From Actinotalea caeni (lineage in GTDB: Bacteria > Actinomycetota > Actinomycetes > Actinomycetales > Beutenbergiaceae), in assembly GCF_009733795.1 (NCBI RefSeq), contig NZ_WNXX01000008.1:105519-169518 (forward strand): a stretch of 64,000 nucleotides of DNA, given 5' to 3'. This document shows, one piece after another, positions 24,695 to 34,055 of this stretch (position 1 is the stretch's first letter; each line of letters begins with the position of its first letter). The notes under the pieces were generated by a model. The model made no database searches and had not been told where the DNA came from. It saw only the letters and a list, made by a program, of their open reading frames with translations. The translations under genes were made by a program, and so were the position numbers.

Positions 24695-25674
24695 CCCCGC
24701 ACCTCCCGGTTCTTGGCCATCTGCCGGATGTTGAAGATGACCAGCGGCACCACCAGCAGGAAGATGAACACGGCCATGGCGGAGCCGAGGCCGTTGTTGC
24801 CGAAGGTGAACGACTGGTCGTACATGAGGTTCGCCAGCACCTGGGTGTCGAACTTCGCACCGGTCATCGTGCGGGTGATGTCGAAGATCTTCAGGGTGGC
24901 GATCGAGATCGTCGTCAGCACCACGACCAGCGAGGGCCGGATGCTCGGGATCGTGATCCGCCAGAACAGCTGCCACGGGGACGCGCCGTCGAGCCGCGCA
25001 GCCTCGATGATGTCCTCGGGCACCGCCTTGATCGAGGCGGACAGGATCACCATCGCGAACCCGGCCTCGATCCAGACGAGCACGAGGATGAGGAAGATCG
25101 TGTTCGCCGGGGCGTCCTGCAGGAACCGCACCGGCTCCAGCCCGAGGGCGTCGATCACCGCGTTGAGGGCACCGATCTGCTGCTGCCCGGCGCCCTTGTA
25201 CTCGTAGACGAACTTCCAGATGATGCCCGCACCGACGAACGAGATCGCCATCGGCAGGAACAGCATCGCCTTGGCGACCTTCTCGAACCGCGACTTGTCG
25301 ATGAGGACGGCGTAGACCAGCCCGATCCCCGTCGAGAGCAGCGGGGTGAGGATCACCCACAGGAACGTGTTGCGGAAGCCGATGAGGTTCGACGGCACCG
25401 TCAGCGCGTCGACGTAGTTCGCGAAGCCGACGTAGCTCTGCGACCGCGCGTCCATGAACGACATCCACACGGTGCGGAAGAACGGGTAGATCAGGCCCAG
25501 CGCCAGCAGCAGCAGCGCGGGACCGGCGAAGATCGCCACCATCGCGGGGCGGCGCACCCGCTCCCGCACGCCGTCGGTGGCCTTCGCGATGAGCAGCAGC
25601 GCCGCCACCACCGCGGCGAACAGCACGACCGCGACGATCAGCTGCCCCACCCGGGTGTTCAGCAAGAATCCCAC
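24691..25674 (-). CDS. CUT1 sugar ABC transporter permease, MalF type (elongated N-terminus)
   Basis: The 327-aa permease has two hydrophobic stretches near the N-terminus (residues 9-28 and 42-66), then the core with EAA loop IEAARLDGASPWQLFWRITIP. The RIxTRTMTGAKFDTQVLANLMYDQSF region is typical of alpha-glucoside (AglF/GtsB) permeases. The upstream gene is the binding protein, separated by 80 bp containing a strong hairpin. No ATPase is encoded nearby. Confidence 0.88.
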   Translation of the reverse strand: MGFLLNTRVGQLIVAVVLFAAVVAALLLIAKATDGVRERVRRPAMVAIFAGPALLLLALGLIYPFFRTVWMSFMDARSQSYVGFANYVDALTVPSNLIGFRNTFLWVILTPLLSTGIGLVYAVLIDKSRFEKVAKAMLFLPMAISFVGAGIIWKFVYEYKGAGQQQIGALNAVIDALGLEPVRFLQDAPANTIFLILVLVWIEAGFAMVILSASIKAVPEDIIEAARLDGASPWQLFWRITIPSIRPSLVVVLTTISIATLKIFDITRTMTGAKFDTQVLANLMYDQSFTFGNNGLGSAMAVFIFLLVVPLVIFNIRQMAKNREVRG

Positions 25675-25700
25675 GAGGTCCTCCTCTCAGGTACCCAGGG

Positions 25701-25743
25701 ACACGGCTGGGGTGCGACACATCGTGCCGCACCCCAGTCGTGT
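25701..25743 (-). terminator. 16-bp stem-loop between binding-protein and permease genes
   Basis: The arms 25701-25716 and 25728-25743 pair over 16 bp with one G-U. The hairpin is placed after the binding-protein stop and before the permeases, where sugar ABC operons often carry an mRNA stabiliser or partial terminator that lets the binding protein be made in excess. Confidence 0.65.
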
Positions 25744-25754
25744 GTCGGGCGAGA

Positions 25755-27137
25755 TCAGCTCCAGCTGTTCTCGACGTCGGTCAGCGCCTGCTCGGTGTCG
25801 ACGCCACCGTCGATCCACTGGGTCATCGCGGTCCAGAAGGAACCCGCGCCGACCTCGGACGGCATCATGTCGGAGCCGTCGAAGCGTGCCACCGCGTCGG
25901 CGTCCTGCATGAGCTCCAGCGTGAGCCGCAGGATGTCGGACGAGGCGTTGGCCGGGTCGACGTTCTGGTTCGGGCTGGTCACGCCGCCCAGGCTGACGCG
26001 GCTGTTCGCCCACTCCGGCGAGGCCATGTACTCCATGACCGCCATCGTGGCCTCCTCGTCGTTGAACGCGGCGAGCAGGTCACCACCGACGAGCAGCGGC
26101 TGCTCGTCCGCGGACAGCGAGGGCAGGTAGAACGCGAAGATGTCGCCGTCGGGGCCGACCTCGGTGCCCTCCGGCAGCTGCGCCTCGAAGAACGAGGCGC
26201 CGCGGAACATGAAGCAGTTGCCCTCGAGCACCTGCAGACCGGCGTCCGCCCACGCCGTCGTCGCGATCGAGCGCGGGTCGCCGATGCCGCCGTTGACGTA
26301 GTCGGGGTTCTGCAGGATCTCACCGGCGGTGTCGAGCGCCTCGACGACCTGCGGGTCGTTGAAGGGGATCTCGTGGTTGACCCACTGGTCGTAGACGTCC
26401 GGGCCGGCCGTGCGCAGCAGCACGTCCTCGAGGAAGTCGGTCGCCGGCCAGCCGGTCGCACCGCCGGACTCGATGCCGAAGCACCAGGGCTTGACGGTGT
26501 CGGAGCCGTGGTCGGCCGAGATCTGCTCGGTGAGCGCCATCATCTCGTCCCACGTCGTGGGGATCTCGTAGCCGTTCTCCTCGAACGCGCTCGGCGAGTA
26601 CCAGACGAAGGACTTGACCGAGCCGAGGATCGGGATGGCGTACTGCTCGCCGTCGATGTTGCCGTAGGACAGCCAGTCCTCGGTGAAGTTGGCCTGCGCG
26701 GCCTCCAGCGCGGCGTCGCCGAGCGGCACGAGGTGGCCACCCTCCTGCATGCGCTGGAGCAGCCCCGGCTGCGGGAAGTCCGCGATGTCGGGGGCGTTGC
26801 CACCCTCGACCTGCACGAAGATCTGCGACTCGAACTCGTTCGTGCCGTTGTTCTGGATCGTGATGCCGGTGCAGGCCTCGAAGTCCGCCCAGGACGCCTC
26901 GAAGTTGTCGGCCTCGGCGGGGTCGGAGATCGTCGACGAGATCGTCACCGTGACGTTGTCGAACGTGCCGTACTGCTCGTAGTCGGCGCAGTCGGCGTCG
27001 GTCTCGCCGCCGCCACCACCGCCGCCGCCCCCGCCGTTCAGGTCACCGCCGCCTCCGCACGCGGTCAGCGCGAGCGCGAGAGCGGCACCGCCGACGAGCG
27101 CCGCGCTGCTGCGCCGGCGCATGGTCGTCATCCTCAC
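25755..27137 (-). CDS. sugar ABC transporter solute-binding lipoprotein (alpha-glucoside type)
   Basis: The 460-aa lipoprotein has signal MRMTTMRRRSSAALVGG... with lipobox LTAC, and a poly-Gly linker. The mature protein (FDNVTVTISSTISDPAEADNF, NAPDIADFPQPGLLQRM, WYSPSAFEENGYEIPTTWDEM) belongs to the COG1653 group, close to alpha-glucoside binders. GTG at 27137 is 5 nt after GGAGG and is my preferred start; ATG at 27131 is the alternative. Expression is probably controlled by the LacI operator 57 bp upstream. Confidence 0.88.
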   Translation of the reverse strand: MRMTTMRRRSSAALVGGAALALALTACGGGGDLNGGGGGGGGGGETDADCADYEQYGTFDNVTVTISSTISDPAEADNFEASWADFEACTGITIQNNGTNEFESQIFVQVEGGNAPDIADFPQPGLLQRMQEGGHLVPLGDAALEAAQANFTEDWLSYGNIDGEQYAIPILGSVKSFVWYSPSAFEENGYEIPTTWDEMMALTEQISADHGSDTVKPWCFGIESGGATGWPATDFLEDVLLRTAGPDVYDQWVNHEIPFNDPQVVEALDTAGEILQNPDYVNGGIGDPRSIATTAWADAGLQVLEGNCFMFRGASFFEAQLPEGTEVGPDGDIFAFYLPSLSADEQPLLVGGDLLAAFNDEEATMAVMEYMASPEWANSRVSLGGVTSPNQNVDPANASSDILRLTLELMQDADAVARFDGSDMMPSEVGAGSFWTAMTQWIDGGVDTEQALTDVENSWS

Positions 27138-27193
27138 TGATGCCTCCTATGTGGGTGCGTGCTCGGACGCCACTCGGCGTGAGCATCGTCAAT

Positions 27194-27205
27194 GTAAGCG
27201 CTTAC
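27194..27205. promoter_or_regulatory. LacI-family operator GTAAGCGCTTAC
   Basis: A perfect 12-bp palindrome with central CG in an AT-richer context lies 57-68 bp upstream of the binding-protein start. Both the shape and the sequence are classic for LacI/GalR-family operators. The lacI-type gene on the same strand directly upstream is the obvious partner. Confidence 0.85.
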
Positions 27206-27270
27206 GGTCGCTCGTGCGCAACTCTCGGTGTGTCGACTTCGATAACGATCCGATCACCACGCCACCCCAG

Positions 27271-27364
27271 GTTTCACCGCACTTTCTGCCGCACCCTGGT
27301 CTCACCGCACGTGCTGCCGCGGCTCGGTGTCACCGCACGTGCTGCCGCGGCTCGGTCTCACCGG
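27271..27364. repeat. 28-bp tandem repeat array, left of the lacI gene
   Basis: Three full 28-bp units start at 27271, 27299 and 27327, with a partial fourth at 27355-27364. Each opens GTNTCACCGCAC, then has CTGCCGC about 4 nt later and a variable 6-nt end. Units 2 and 3 differ at one base. The array lies between the lacI stop and the LacI operator. Confidence 0.88.
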
Positions 27365-27370
27365 GTGCGC

Positions 27371-28378
27371 TCAGTGACGACGCGTCGAGGCCCGCCGCAC
27401 GAGCTCGACCGGGAACACGACGTCGCGGTCCACGGGCGCGCCGGTGATCATCTCCAGCATCAGCCCGGCGGCCGCGCCACCGAGGGCGACGGCGTCCTGC
27501 GCCACCGTCGTCAGCCCGATGAGGTCGCCGAGCTCGTGGCCGTCGACGCCGACCACCGAGACCCGCCCGGGCACCGTGACGCCCCGCTCGCGCAGCACCT
27601 CCAGCGCCCCGAACGCCATCTCGTCGGAGTCGGCGACGATCGCCGTCAGGTCGCCGACGCGCTCCAGGAGCTCGACGGCGGCGCGGCGCCCGCCGTCGCG
27701 CTCGAACCGCCCGTAGGCGAGCAGGTCGGGGTCGTCCGGCAGCCCTGCGGCGCGCATCGCGTCCCGGTAGCCCCGCGCGCGGCACACCTCGGTCGCCCAC
27801 GGTGTGCGCTGCTCCGGGTAGCCGCCGATGTGGCCGATGCGGGTGTGGCCGAGGTCGAGCAGGTGCTGGGTGGCCAGCCGCGCGGTGGCGACGTCGTCGA
27901 CATGCACGCGCACCTGCTCGGGCGGGCCCGATCCCACGTAGACCAGCGGCACGCCGAGCGACTCCAGCAGCGCGACCTCCGACGCCGTCATCGTCATCCC
28001 GACGACCAGCACGCCGTCGACTCGGCGGCGCAGCACGTCGAGGTCGATCGGTGTGCGCGTCGCGTCGTGCTCGAGCTGGAAGGAGTACAGCAGGGCGTCG
28101 AAGCCGGCGAGCCGCAGCGCCTGGCACGCGCCCTCGATCGCGTTCGAGTGGAACCAGCGCGACACCCACGGCGTCAGCAGCCCGATCGTGCGGGTGCGTC
28201 CCGACGCGAGCGAGACCGCGGACGGCGTCGGGGCGTAGCCGAGCCGCACGGCGGCCTCCTCCACGCGCTTGCGCGTCGACTCGCGCACGTCGGGGAGCCC
28301 GCGCAGCGCTCGCGACACGGTCGCGGTAGAGACACCAGCCGCACGGGCAACGTCGTCGATCCCGACGGGCATGGCCAT
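27371..28378 (-). CDS. LacI-family transcriptional repressor
   Basis: The 335-aa repressor has an N-terminal helix-turn-helix and hinge (IDDVARAAGVSTATVSRALRG ... LASGRTRTIGLL) and a periplasmic-binding-like effector domain (residues 62-330; VDDVATARLATQHLLDLGHTRIGHIGG, AIVADSDEMAFGAL). I chose the ATG at 28378 (MAMPVGIDD); 28372 is equally possible and no ribosome site is clear. It most likely represses the downstream CUT1 importer through GTAAGCGCTTAC, and perhaps the isomerase and propeller genes. The gene is bracketed by inverted 28-bp repeat arrays. Confidence 0.9.
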   Translation of the reverse strand: MAMPVGIDDVARAAGVSTATVSRALRGLPDVRESTRKRVEEAAVRLGYAPTPSAVSLASGRTRTIGLLTPWVSRWFHSNAIEGACQALRLAGFDALLYSFQLEHDATRTPIDLDVLRRRVDGVLVVGMTMTASEVALLESLGVPLVYVGSGPPEQVRVHVDDVATARLATQHLLDLGHTRIGHIGGYPEQRTPWATEVCRARGYRDAMRAAGLPDDPDLLAYGRFERDGGRRAAVELLERVGDLTAIVADSDEMAFGALEVLRERGVTVPGRVSVVGVDGHELGDLIGLTTVAQDAVALGGAAAGLMLEMITGAPVDRDVVFPVELVRRASTRRH

Positions 28379-28430
28379 GATTGTGCACCAACCGGACACG
28401 CAGTCCCACCCGGCTGCCGAGGACCGGTAC

Positions 28431-28515
28431 CGGGAGCGGCAGAACGTGCGGTGAAACCGGGCCGCGGCAGAAAGTGCGGTGAAACCAGGGGGCGGCAGGA
28501 GGGGTGCGGTGAGAC
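28431..28515. repeat. 28-bp repeat array, right of the lacI gene, inverted
   Basis: Three units of 27, 28 and 30 bp (28431-28457, 28458-28485, 28486-28515) end GTGCGGTGAAAC or GTGCGGTGAGAC. On the minus strand they read GTTTCACCGCAC, the same unit as the left array. Together the arrays flank the repressor gene as inverted repeats. The last unit abuts the terC promoter. Confidence 0.85.
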
Positions 28516-28522
28516 CTGGCCC

Positions 28523-28528
28523 TAGGCT
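28523..28528 (+). promoter_or_regulatory. -10 element TAGGCT, leaderless start
   Basis: The TANNNT box ends 8 nt before the terC ATG at 28537. No ribosome site is present. Confidence 0.5.
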
Positions 28529-28536
28529 CTGGCCTC

Positions 28537-29358
28537 ATGGACCTCGGGCCCGAGCTGATCATCGCCTTCCTGACCCTGTTCGTGCTCGAGCTGGTCCTCG
28601 GCGTCGACAACGTCGTGTTCATCTCGATCCTCACGAACCGGCTGCCGCAGCACCAGCAGCAGCGGGCGCGGATCATCGGTCTGTCGCTCGCGCTGGTGCT
28701 GCGCGTGGTGCTGCTGTTCTTCGCGACCTGGATCGTCGGGCTGACCGCCACGCTCGTGTCGATCGGCGGCGTCGAGGCGCTGGAGCTCTCCGGGCGCGAC
28801 CTCATCCTGCTCGCGGGTGGTCTGTTCCTCATCTACAAGGCCACGATGGAGATCCACCACAAGCTCGAGGGCGAGGACGAGGAGACCGACCCGAGCACGG
28901 GCTCGACCACCTTCGGCCGCGTGATCGTCCAGATCATCCTGGTCGACGCCGTGTTCTCCCTCGACTCGGTCATCACCGCGGTCGGGATGACCGACAGCCT
29001 GCCGGTGATGATCGCCGCGGTGGTCGTCTCGATCGGGCTGATGATGGTCGTCGCCGGCTCGATCGCGGCGTTCGTCAACCGTCACCCGACCGTGAAGATG
29101 CTCGCGCTGAGCTTCCTCATCCTCATCGGCGCCACGCTGGTCGCCGAGGGCTTCGGGTACCACGTCGACAAGGCGCTCATCTACGGCCCGATCGGCTTCG
29201 CGATCGGTGTCGAGGTGCTCAACCTCGTCTACCGCACCCGGCAGGCGCGCCGGAAGGGCGCCGAGCGGGCGCCCGTGCACCTGCACGCGGGGAAGCGGGT
29301 CGGCGTCGTCGCGGGCGAGCGGCCGGTGCGCGCCACCGGGGGCGTCGCGCACCCCTGA
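28537..29358 (+). CDS. TerC-family integral membrane protein
   Basis: The 273-aa protein has seven membrane segments. Paired acidic motifs in the membrane are GVDNVVF (Asp24) and DAVFSLDSVITA, the TerC/Alx signature linked to metal (Mn2+) export and tellurite tolerance. The C-terminal 50 residues are basic and cytoplasmic. It is monocistronic, with a stop 6 bp from the convergent phosphatase gene. Confidence 0.9.
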   Translation: MDLGPELIIAFLTLFVLELVLGVDNVVFISILTNRLPQHQQQRARIIGLSLALVLRVVLLFFATWIVGLTATLVSIGGVEALELSGRDLILLAGGLFLIYKATMEIHHKLEGEDEETDPSTGSTTFGRVIVQIILVDAVFSLDSVITAVGMTDSLPVMIAAVVVSIGLMMVVAGSIAAFVNRHPTVKMLALSFLILIGATLVAEGFGYHVDKALIYGPIGFAIGVEVLNLVYRTRQARRKGAERAPVHLHAGKRVGVVAGERPVRATGGVAHP

Positions 29359-29364
29359 GCGGGC

Positions 29365-30216
29365 TCAGCGAGGCAGCGCGTCCAGCACGGTGACCAGCCC
29401 GTCGAGCTCGACCGGGCCGGTGACGTGGTCGGCGGCCGCGCGGGTGACCTCGTCGGCGCCGTCCATCGCCACCGCGACGCCGGCCCAGCCGAACATCTCG
29501 ATGTCGTTCTGGCCGTCGCCCACGACGACCGTGTGCTCCTGCGGCACCCCGTAGCGCTGCCGGACGGCGTCCAGGCCGGAGGCCTTCGAGATGCCGTCGG
29601 GCGTGAGGTCCAGCCATGCGGACCAGCCGACGGCGTAGCTCACCCCGTGCAGGCCGCTGCGGGCGACGAGGTCGTGGAACTCCTGCGCCGACCACTCCGG
29701 CGCACGCAGCGTGACGCGCGTGGCCGGTGCCGAGACGAGCTCGTCGAACGGCACGACCTGCTGCTCGCCGCCCAGCTCGCCGTCGGGGAAGGGGCGCGTG
29801 ACCTTGAAGCCGCGCCCGAGGTCCTCGACCGCCACGATGACGTCCGGGGCGTGCTCGCGCAGCAGCCGCAGCGCGGGACCGGGGTCGAACGTGACGACGT
29901 CGACCATCTCGTGGCCGTGCTCGTCGAACTCGACGGTGACGGCGCCGTTGGAGCAGACCGCGAAGCCGCGTGTCAGGCCGAGCTGCTCGACGACCGGCAT
30001 CACCGCGACCAGCGACCGGCCGGTCGCGAGCACGAGCCGGGTGCCGGACTCGACGACGCGCGTGATCGACCGCTGCACGCGGCCCGAGAGCGACCCGTCG
30101 AGGCCGAGGATGGTGCCGTCGATGTCCAGCCCGACGAGCAGGTCGGGGCCCAGCCGCAGGTGCGCGACCGCGTCGGGGGTGAACGCCGGGGTCGGCGGCT
30201 GGGCCGCCAGGCTCAC
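29365..30216 (-). CDS. HAD-superfamily (Cof-type) phosphatase
   Basis: The 283-aa protein has motif [12 protein letters not shown] (nucleophile Asp31, acid Asp33), motif II LATGRS and motif [15 protein letters not shown], with a C2-type cap between. Cof-type HADs dephosphorylate sugar phosphates or cofactor intermediates in the cytoplasm. The GTG start overlaps the serS stop, so it is cotranscribed with serS, an arrangement I recall as common in actinomycetes. Confidence 0.88.
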   Translation of the reverse strand: MSLAAQPPTPAFTPDAVAHLRLGPDLLVGLDIDGTILGLDGSLSGRVQRSITRVVESGTRLVLATGRSLVAVMPVVEQLGLTRGFAVCSNGAVTVEFDEHGHEMVDVVTFDPGPALRLLREHAPDVIVAVEDLGRGFKVTRPFPDGELGGEQQVVPFDELVSAPATRVTLRAPEWSAQEFHDLVARSGLHGVSYAVGWSAWLDLTPDGISKASGLDAVRQRYGVPQEHTVVVGDGQNDIEMFGWAGVAVAMDGADEVTRAAADHVTGPVELDGLVTVLDALPR

Positions 30217-31487
30217 CGCACGACCTCGAGCAGCTCGCGGCCGCCGAGGTAGGGGCGCAGCGGCTCGGGGACGACCACGCTGCCGTCGGCCTGCTGGTGG
30301 TTCTCCAGCAGCGCGACCAGCCACCGGGTCGTGACGCCGGTGCCGTTGAGGGTCGCGGCCGGGCGGGTGCGGCCGTCGGCGGTGCGCTCGCGGATGCCGA
30401 GCCGGCGTGCCTGGAAGGTCGTGCAGTTCGAGGTCGAGGTCAGCTCCAGCCACCGCTGCTGGCTGGGCAGCCAGGCCTCGCAGTCGTACTTGCGGGCGGC
30501 CGAGCTGCCGAGGTCGCCCGCGGCGACGTCGATCACGCGGTAGGGCAGCCCGAGCGCGGTGAGCGAGGCCTCCTCGAACGCCAGCATCCGCTCGTGCTCG
30601 GCCTCCGCCTCCTCGATCGGGGCGTAGACGAACATCTCGACCTTGTGGAACTGGTGCGTGCGGATGATGCCGCGCACGTCCTTGCCGTGCGAGCCGGCCT
30701 CGCGCCGGTAGCAGGCGGAGAACCCGGCGTAGCGCACCGGTCCGTCGGTGAGGTCGAGGATCTCGTTGCTGTGGTAGCCCGCGAGCGCCACCTCCGAGGT
30801 GCCCACGAGGTAGAGGTCGTCGGCGGCGAGCCGGTACACCTCGTCGGCGTGGGCGCCGAGGAAGCCGGTGCCGGCCATGATCTCCGGGCGCACCAGCGTG
30901 GGCGTCGTCATCGGGGTGAAGCCCTCGTCGACCAGCCGGTTGAGGGTCCACTGCAGCAGCGCCATCTCCAGCAGCGAGCCGATGCCGGTGAGGAAGTAGA
31001 ACCGGGAGCCGCCGACCTTCGCGCCGCGCTCGGTGTCGATCGCACGCAGCCCTTCGGCGATCGCCAGGTGATCCTGGACCTCGATGCCCTCGGCGGCGAG
31101 GTCGCGCGGGGTGCCGACCTGCCGCAGCTCGACGAAGTCCTCCTCGCCGCCGGCGGGGACGCCGTCGACGATGATGTTCGGCATCGCCCACAGCAGCCGG
31201 TCGAGCTCCTCGGCGGCGGCGTCGGCCTGGGCCTCGGCGTCCTTGACCTGCTCGGCGAGCTGCTTGGCCCGACCCAGCACGGCCTCGCGCTCGGACGGCG
31301 CGGCCTTGCCGATCGATCGGGACAGCTCCTTCTGCTCCGCCCGCTGCTGCTCGAACGCCGACAGCAGCGACCGGCGCCGCTCGTCCGCGGCCAGCAGCTG
31401 GTCGACGAGGGCGGGGTCGGCGCCTCGTGCCACCTGGCTGGCGCGAGCCGTGTCGGGGTCGTCGCGCAGTGCCTTGAGATCGATCAC
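30213..31487 (-). CDS. serS: seryl-tRNA synthetase
   Basis: The 424-aa class II synthetase has an N-terminal antiparallel coiled coil (residues 25-100) that grips the long variable arm of tRNA-Ser. The catalytic domain has motif 1 ([18 protein letters not shown]), motif 2 ([13 protein letters not shown]) and motif 3 ([19 protein letters not shown]). It starts at GTG 31487, 6 nt after a minus-strand TACCCT box; the frame upstream of it is antisense to the kinase gene and not coding. Its two substrates, tRNA-Ser(GCT) and tRNA-Ser(TGA), are in the same window. Confidence 0.95.
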   Translation of the reverse strand: MIDLKALRDDPDTARASQVARGADPALVDQLLAADERRRSLLSAFEQQRAEQKELSRSIGKAAPSEREAVLGRAKQLAEQVKDAEAQADAAAEELDRLLWAMPNIIVDGVPAGGEEDFVELRQVGTPRDLAAEGIEVQDHLAIAEGLRAIDTERGAKVGGSRFYFLTGIGSLLEMALLQWTLNRLVDEGFTPMTTPTLVRPEIMAGTGFLGAHADEVYRLAADDLYLVGTSEVALAGYHSNEILDLTDGPVRYAGFSACYRREAGSHGKDVRGIIRTHQFHKVEMFVYAPIEEAEAEHERMLAFEEASLTALGLPYRVIDVAAGDLGSSAARKYDCEAWLPSQQRWLELTSTSNCTTFQARRLGIRERTADGRTRPAATLNGTGVTTRWLVALLENHQQADGSVVVPEPLRPYLGGRELLEVVR

Positions 31488-31493
31488 CCCTCG

Positions 31494-31499
31494 AGGGTA
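31494..31499 (-). promoter_or_regulatory. -10 element TACCCT, leaderless start of serS
   Basis: Plus-strand AGGGTA reads TACCCT on the minus strand and ends 6 nt before the GTG start. Confidence 0.5.
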
Positions 31500-31550
31500 T
31501 CCGCGTCCGACGGCGCAGCCCGCCTGCCGACGAGACGTCGGCGCTGGCAG

Positions 31551-31556
31551 TACCGT
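31551..31556 (+). promoter_or_regulatory. -10 element TACCGT, leaderless start
   Basis: The TANNNT box ends 6 nt before the ATG at 31563 of the kinase-like gene. Confidence 0.45.
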
Positions 31557-31562
31557 CACCTC

Positions 31563-32744
31563 ATGTCGTGGGAACAGGCCGTCAGCGTCGTGGCGCTGGT
31601 GCTGGCGCTGGCCGCCGTCGTCGTGGGTGTCGTGGTGCTGCGTCGGCTCGCCGAGGCGCGAGCCCGGGTGCCGGGGCTCGTCGGTCACGAGGACACCGGC
31701 GCCGTCAAGGACGCGGCGCCGACCGGGCCGCCCGCCGTCGTCATCAACCCGACCAAGGTCTCCGACGCCGAGAAGCTGCGCGCGCTCGCGGTCGAGGTGT
31801 GCGCCGAGCTCGGGCTGCCCGAGCCGATGTGGCTCGAGACGACCGCCGACGACCCGGGGCACGGGCAGGCGGTCCAGGCGCGCGAGGCCGGCGCGTCGGT
31901 CGTGGTCGCCGCGGGCGGCGACGGCACCGTGCGCGCGGTGGCGAGCGCGCTCGCGGGCTCCGACACCCCGATGGGGCTGCTGCCGCTCGGCACCGGCAAC
32001 CTGCTCGCGCGCAACCTCGACCTGCCGGTCGAGGGCGGCGTCCGGTCGATGCTGTCGACGGCGTTCACCGGCAGCGAGCACCGCATCGACCTCGGGTGGC
32101 TGCGCCCGCACCGGCTGGTGACGCCCGAGCCGCCCCCGCCGCCGGAGGACACCGACACGGCGCCCGAAGTGACCGCGCCCGGCTCGGCCGAGCCCGAGCC
32201 CCCGGTCGAGCCGGACGAGGAGCACCTGTTCCTCGTCATGGCCGGTGTCGGGTTCGACGCCGCGATGGTGGCCGGCGCCGACGAGGACCTCAAGGCGCGC
32301 ATGGGTTGGCTGGCGTACTTCGTCGCGGGCGCCAAGCACCTGCACGGCCGCAAGGTCCGGCTCACGATGCGCATCGGCGACGGCACCGTGGTGCCGCTGC
32401 GGCTGCGCAGCCTGCTGTTCGCCAACTGCGGCCGGCTGCCCGGCGGCATGGTGCTGCTGCCCGACGCGGAGATCAACGACGGCTGGCTCGACATCGCCGC
32501 GCTCGACACCCGCGGCGGCGTGCTCGGCTGGGCCTCGCTGTTCGGCAAGGTCGTGCTGCAGGGGCTCGGGGTGCGGCGCCAGCTGCCCGGTCAGCCCGGC
32601 TCGATCGAGTTCTGGCGCGGCCGCGAGGTCGAGGTGCGCTGCGACCAGCCCGAGCCGATCCAGGTCGACGGCGACCTCATCGGCGAGGCCGACCGCATCG
32701 AGGTCCGCGTGCAGCCCGGCGGGCTGCTGGTCCGCACCCGCTGA
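31563..32744 (+). CDS. diacylglycerol kinase-family lipid kinase, membrane-anchored
   Basis: The 393-aa protein has one N-terminal membrane segment (residues 5-25) and then a DAGK catalytic domain: VINPTKV, nucleotide loop [30 protein letters not shown] and, later, [11 protein letters not shown] 35-residue Pro/Glu-rich insert (residues about 185-220) separates the two lobes. It probably phosphorylates diacylglycerol or a related lipid at the inner membrane face. Divergent from serS, with a leaderless promoter. Confidence 0.88.
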   Translation: MSWEQAVSVVALVLALAAVVVGVVVLRRLAEARARVPGLVGHEDTGAVKDAAPTGPPAVVINPTKVSDAEKLRALAVEVCAELGLPEPMWLETTADDPGHGQAVQAREAGASVVVAAGGDGTVRAVASALAGSDTPMGLLPLGTGNLLARNLDLPVEGGVRSMLSTAFTGSEHRIDLGWLRPHRLVTPEPPPPPEDTDTAPEVTAPGSAEPEPPVEPDEEHLFLVMAGVGFDAAMVAGADEDLKARMGWLAYFVAGAKHLHGRKVRLTMRIGDGTVVPLRLRSLLFANCGRLPGGMVLLPDAEINDGWLDIAALDTRGGVLGWASLFGKVVLQGLGVRRQLPGQPGSIEFWRGREVEVRCDQPEPIQVDGDLIGEADRIEVRVQPGGLLVRTR

Positions 32745-32806
32745 CGCGCGCGAGGTTCCGCCGTCCGAGGGAGGCGGACCCCGACGGTCCCGGCGCAGCA
32801 TGGGGC

Positions 32807-33190
32807 ATGGTCACCGTGAACGACGCCCGCGCGTTCGCCGCGGGCCTGCTCTGCGCCAACAGCCTCCCCCACCTGGCCTCCGCCGTCGCCGGCAAGGACC
32901 ACCTGACGCCGCTCGCGTGGAAGCGCTCCGGCCCGGGCGTCAACCTCGTGTGGGGGCTGCTCAACCTCGGCGGCGGGCTCGCGCTCGCCGCGACCGCCCG
33001 CACCGGGCAGCGCCGCTGGGACGAGCGGCTGCCCGCGTTCGAGGCGGGTGCGGCGGCGTTCTCGCTGTGGATGGCCGTGACCGAGCGGCTGGCGCCGGTC
33101 AACCACGACCGCGCGGCGGTCAGTCCGGGTGGACGCCCTCCCGCAGCCGCGCGACCCACTCGCGGCCGGCGCGGAAGTCCTCGTCGGTGA
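32807..33190 (+). CDS. small membrane protein of unknown function
   Basis: The 127-aa protein starts [23 protein letters not shown], with three to four hydrophobic segments ([19 protein letters not shown] and [16 protein letters not shown] most clear) and a basic tail. It resembles small conserved actinobacterial membrane proteins without a function. Its last 71 bases overlap the convergent pheA gene, so the true end may be read through a basic C-tail. No ribosome site is clear. Confidence 0.6.
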   Translation: MVTVNDARAFAAGLLCANSLPHLASAVAGKDHLTPLAWKRSGPGVNLVWGLLNLGGGLALAATARTGQRRWDERLPAFEAGAAAFSLWMAVTERLAPVNHDRAAVSPGGRPPAAARPTRGRRGSPRR

Positions 33191-34055
33191 AGCCGCGACG
33201 CACCGGCGACCCGGGTCCGTCGACCCGCGGGTAGGAGCCGAGGAACCGCACCATCGGGCACACCCGGTGCAGCCCGACGAGCGCGGCCGCGACCCGCTCG
33301 TCGTCGATGTGACCCTCGGCGTCGATCGAGAACCCGTACCGCCCGATGGCGTCGCCGATCGGGCGCGACTCGATGCGCGAGAGGTTGACGCCGCGGACCG
33401 CGAACTGCTCGAGCATCGTCAGCAGCGCGCCGGCCTCGTTGTCGGGCAGGTGCACCATCAGCGTCGTCTTGTCCTGCCCGGTGCGCTCGGGCACGGGGCC
33501 GGGGGTCGAGACGACGACGAACCGGGTGACGGCGTTGGTGTTGTCCTCGATGCCGGCGGCCAGCACGCTCAGCCCGTACTGCTCGGCGGTGTGGGGCGCG
33601 ACGACGGCGGCCTCGAAGCCGTGCTCGCCCGGCTCGGCGAGGATGGCCGCGGCAGCCGCGGTCGAGGTGGCGGGCACGTGCACCGCGCCCGGCAGGTTGG
33701 TCGAGATCCAGCGCCGGGTCTGCGCCCACGCGTGCGGGTGCGTCGAGACGTGCCGGACCTGCTCGAGCGTGGTGCCCTCGCGGCCCGCGAGCACGAACTC
33801 GATCCGCACGAGCGCCTCGCCGACGATCACCAGCGGCAGCCCGGAGCTGAGCGCGTCGAGCGTCGCGGAGACGCCGCCCTCGACCGAGTTCTCGATCGGC
33901 ACGACGGCGCGGTCGGCCTCGCCGGTGCGGACGGCCTCGAGCGCGGTGGGGACGTCGGTCATCGGGAGGGCGACGTCGTCCGGGCCGGCGACCGTGCGCA
34001 GCGCGGCCTCGGTGAAGGTCCCGGTCGGCCCGAGGAAGGCGTAACGCAACGACAT
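33120..34055 (-). CDS. pheA: prephenate dehydratase
   Basis: The 311-aa enzyme converts prephenate to phenylpyruvate in phenylalanine synthesis. The PDT domain (1-185) has FLGPTGTFTEAAL, VVPIENSVEGGV and NAVTRFVVV (the catalytic TRF), followed by an ACT domain (about 200-275) with the Phe-binding ESRPIGDAIGRYGFSID. ATG 34055 is preferred to the longer start, because MSLRYAFLGPTG is the normal N-terminus. Monofunctional form, as usual in actinomycetes. Confidence 0.93.
   Translation of the reverse strand: MSLRYAFLGPTGTFTEAALRTVAGPDDVALPMTDVPTALEAVRTGEADRAVVPIENSVEGGVSATLDALSSGLPLVIVGEALVRIEFVLAGREGTTLEQVRHVSTHPHAWAQTRRWISTNLPGAVHVPATSTAAAAAILAEPGEHGFEAAVVAPHTAEQYGLSVLAAGIEDNTNAVTRFVVVSTPGPVPERTGQDKTTLMVHLPDNEAGALLTMLEQFAVRGVNLSRIESRPIGDAIGRYGFSIDAEGHIDDERVAAALVGLHRVCPMVRFLGSYPRVDGPGSPVRRGFTDEDFRAGREWVARLREGVHPD

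Noticed and set aside
27271..27364. CRISPR-like array
   Set aside because: The 28-bp units are directly adjacent with no unique spacers, number only three to four, and no cas genes are present; it is a plain tandem repeat.
31488..32801. N-terminal extension of seryl-tRNA synthetase
   Set aside because: The long open frame is antisense to the diacylglycerol-kinase-like gene; SerRS begins [11 protein letters not shown] at the GTG 31487.
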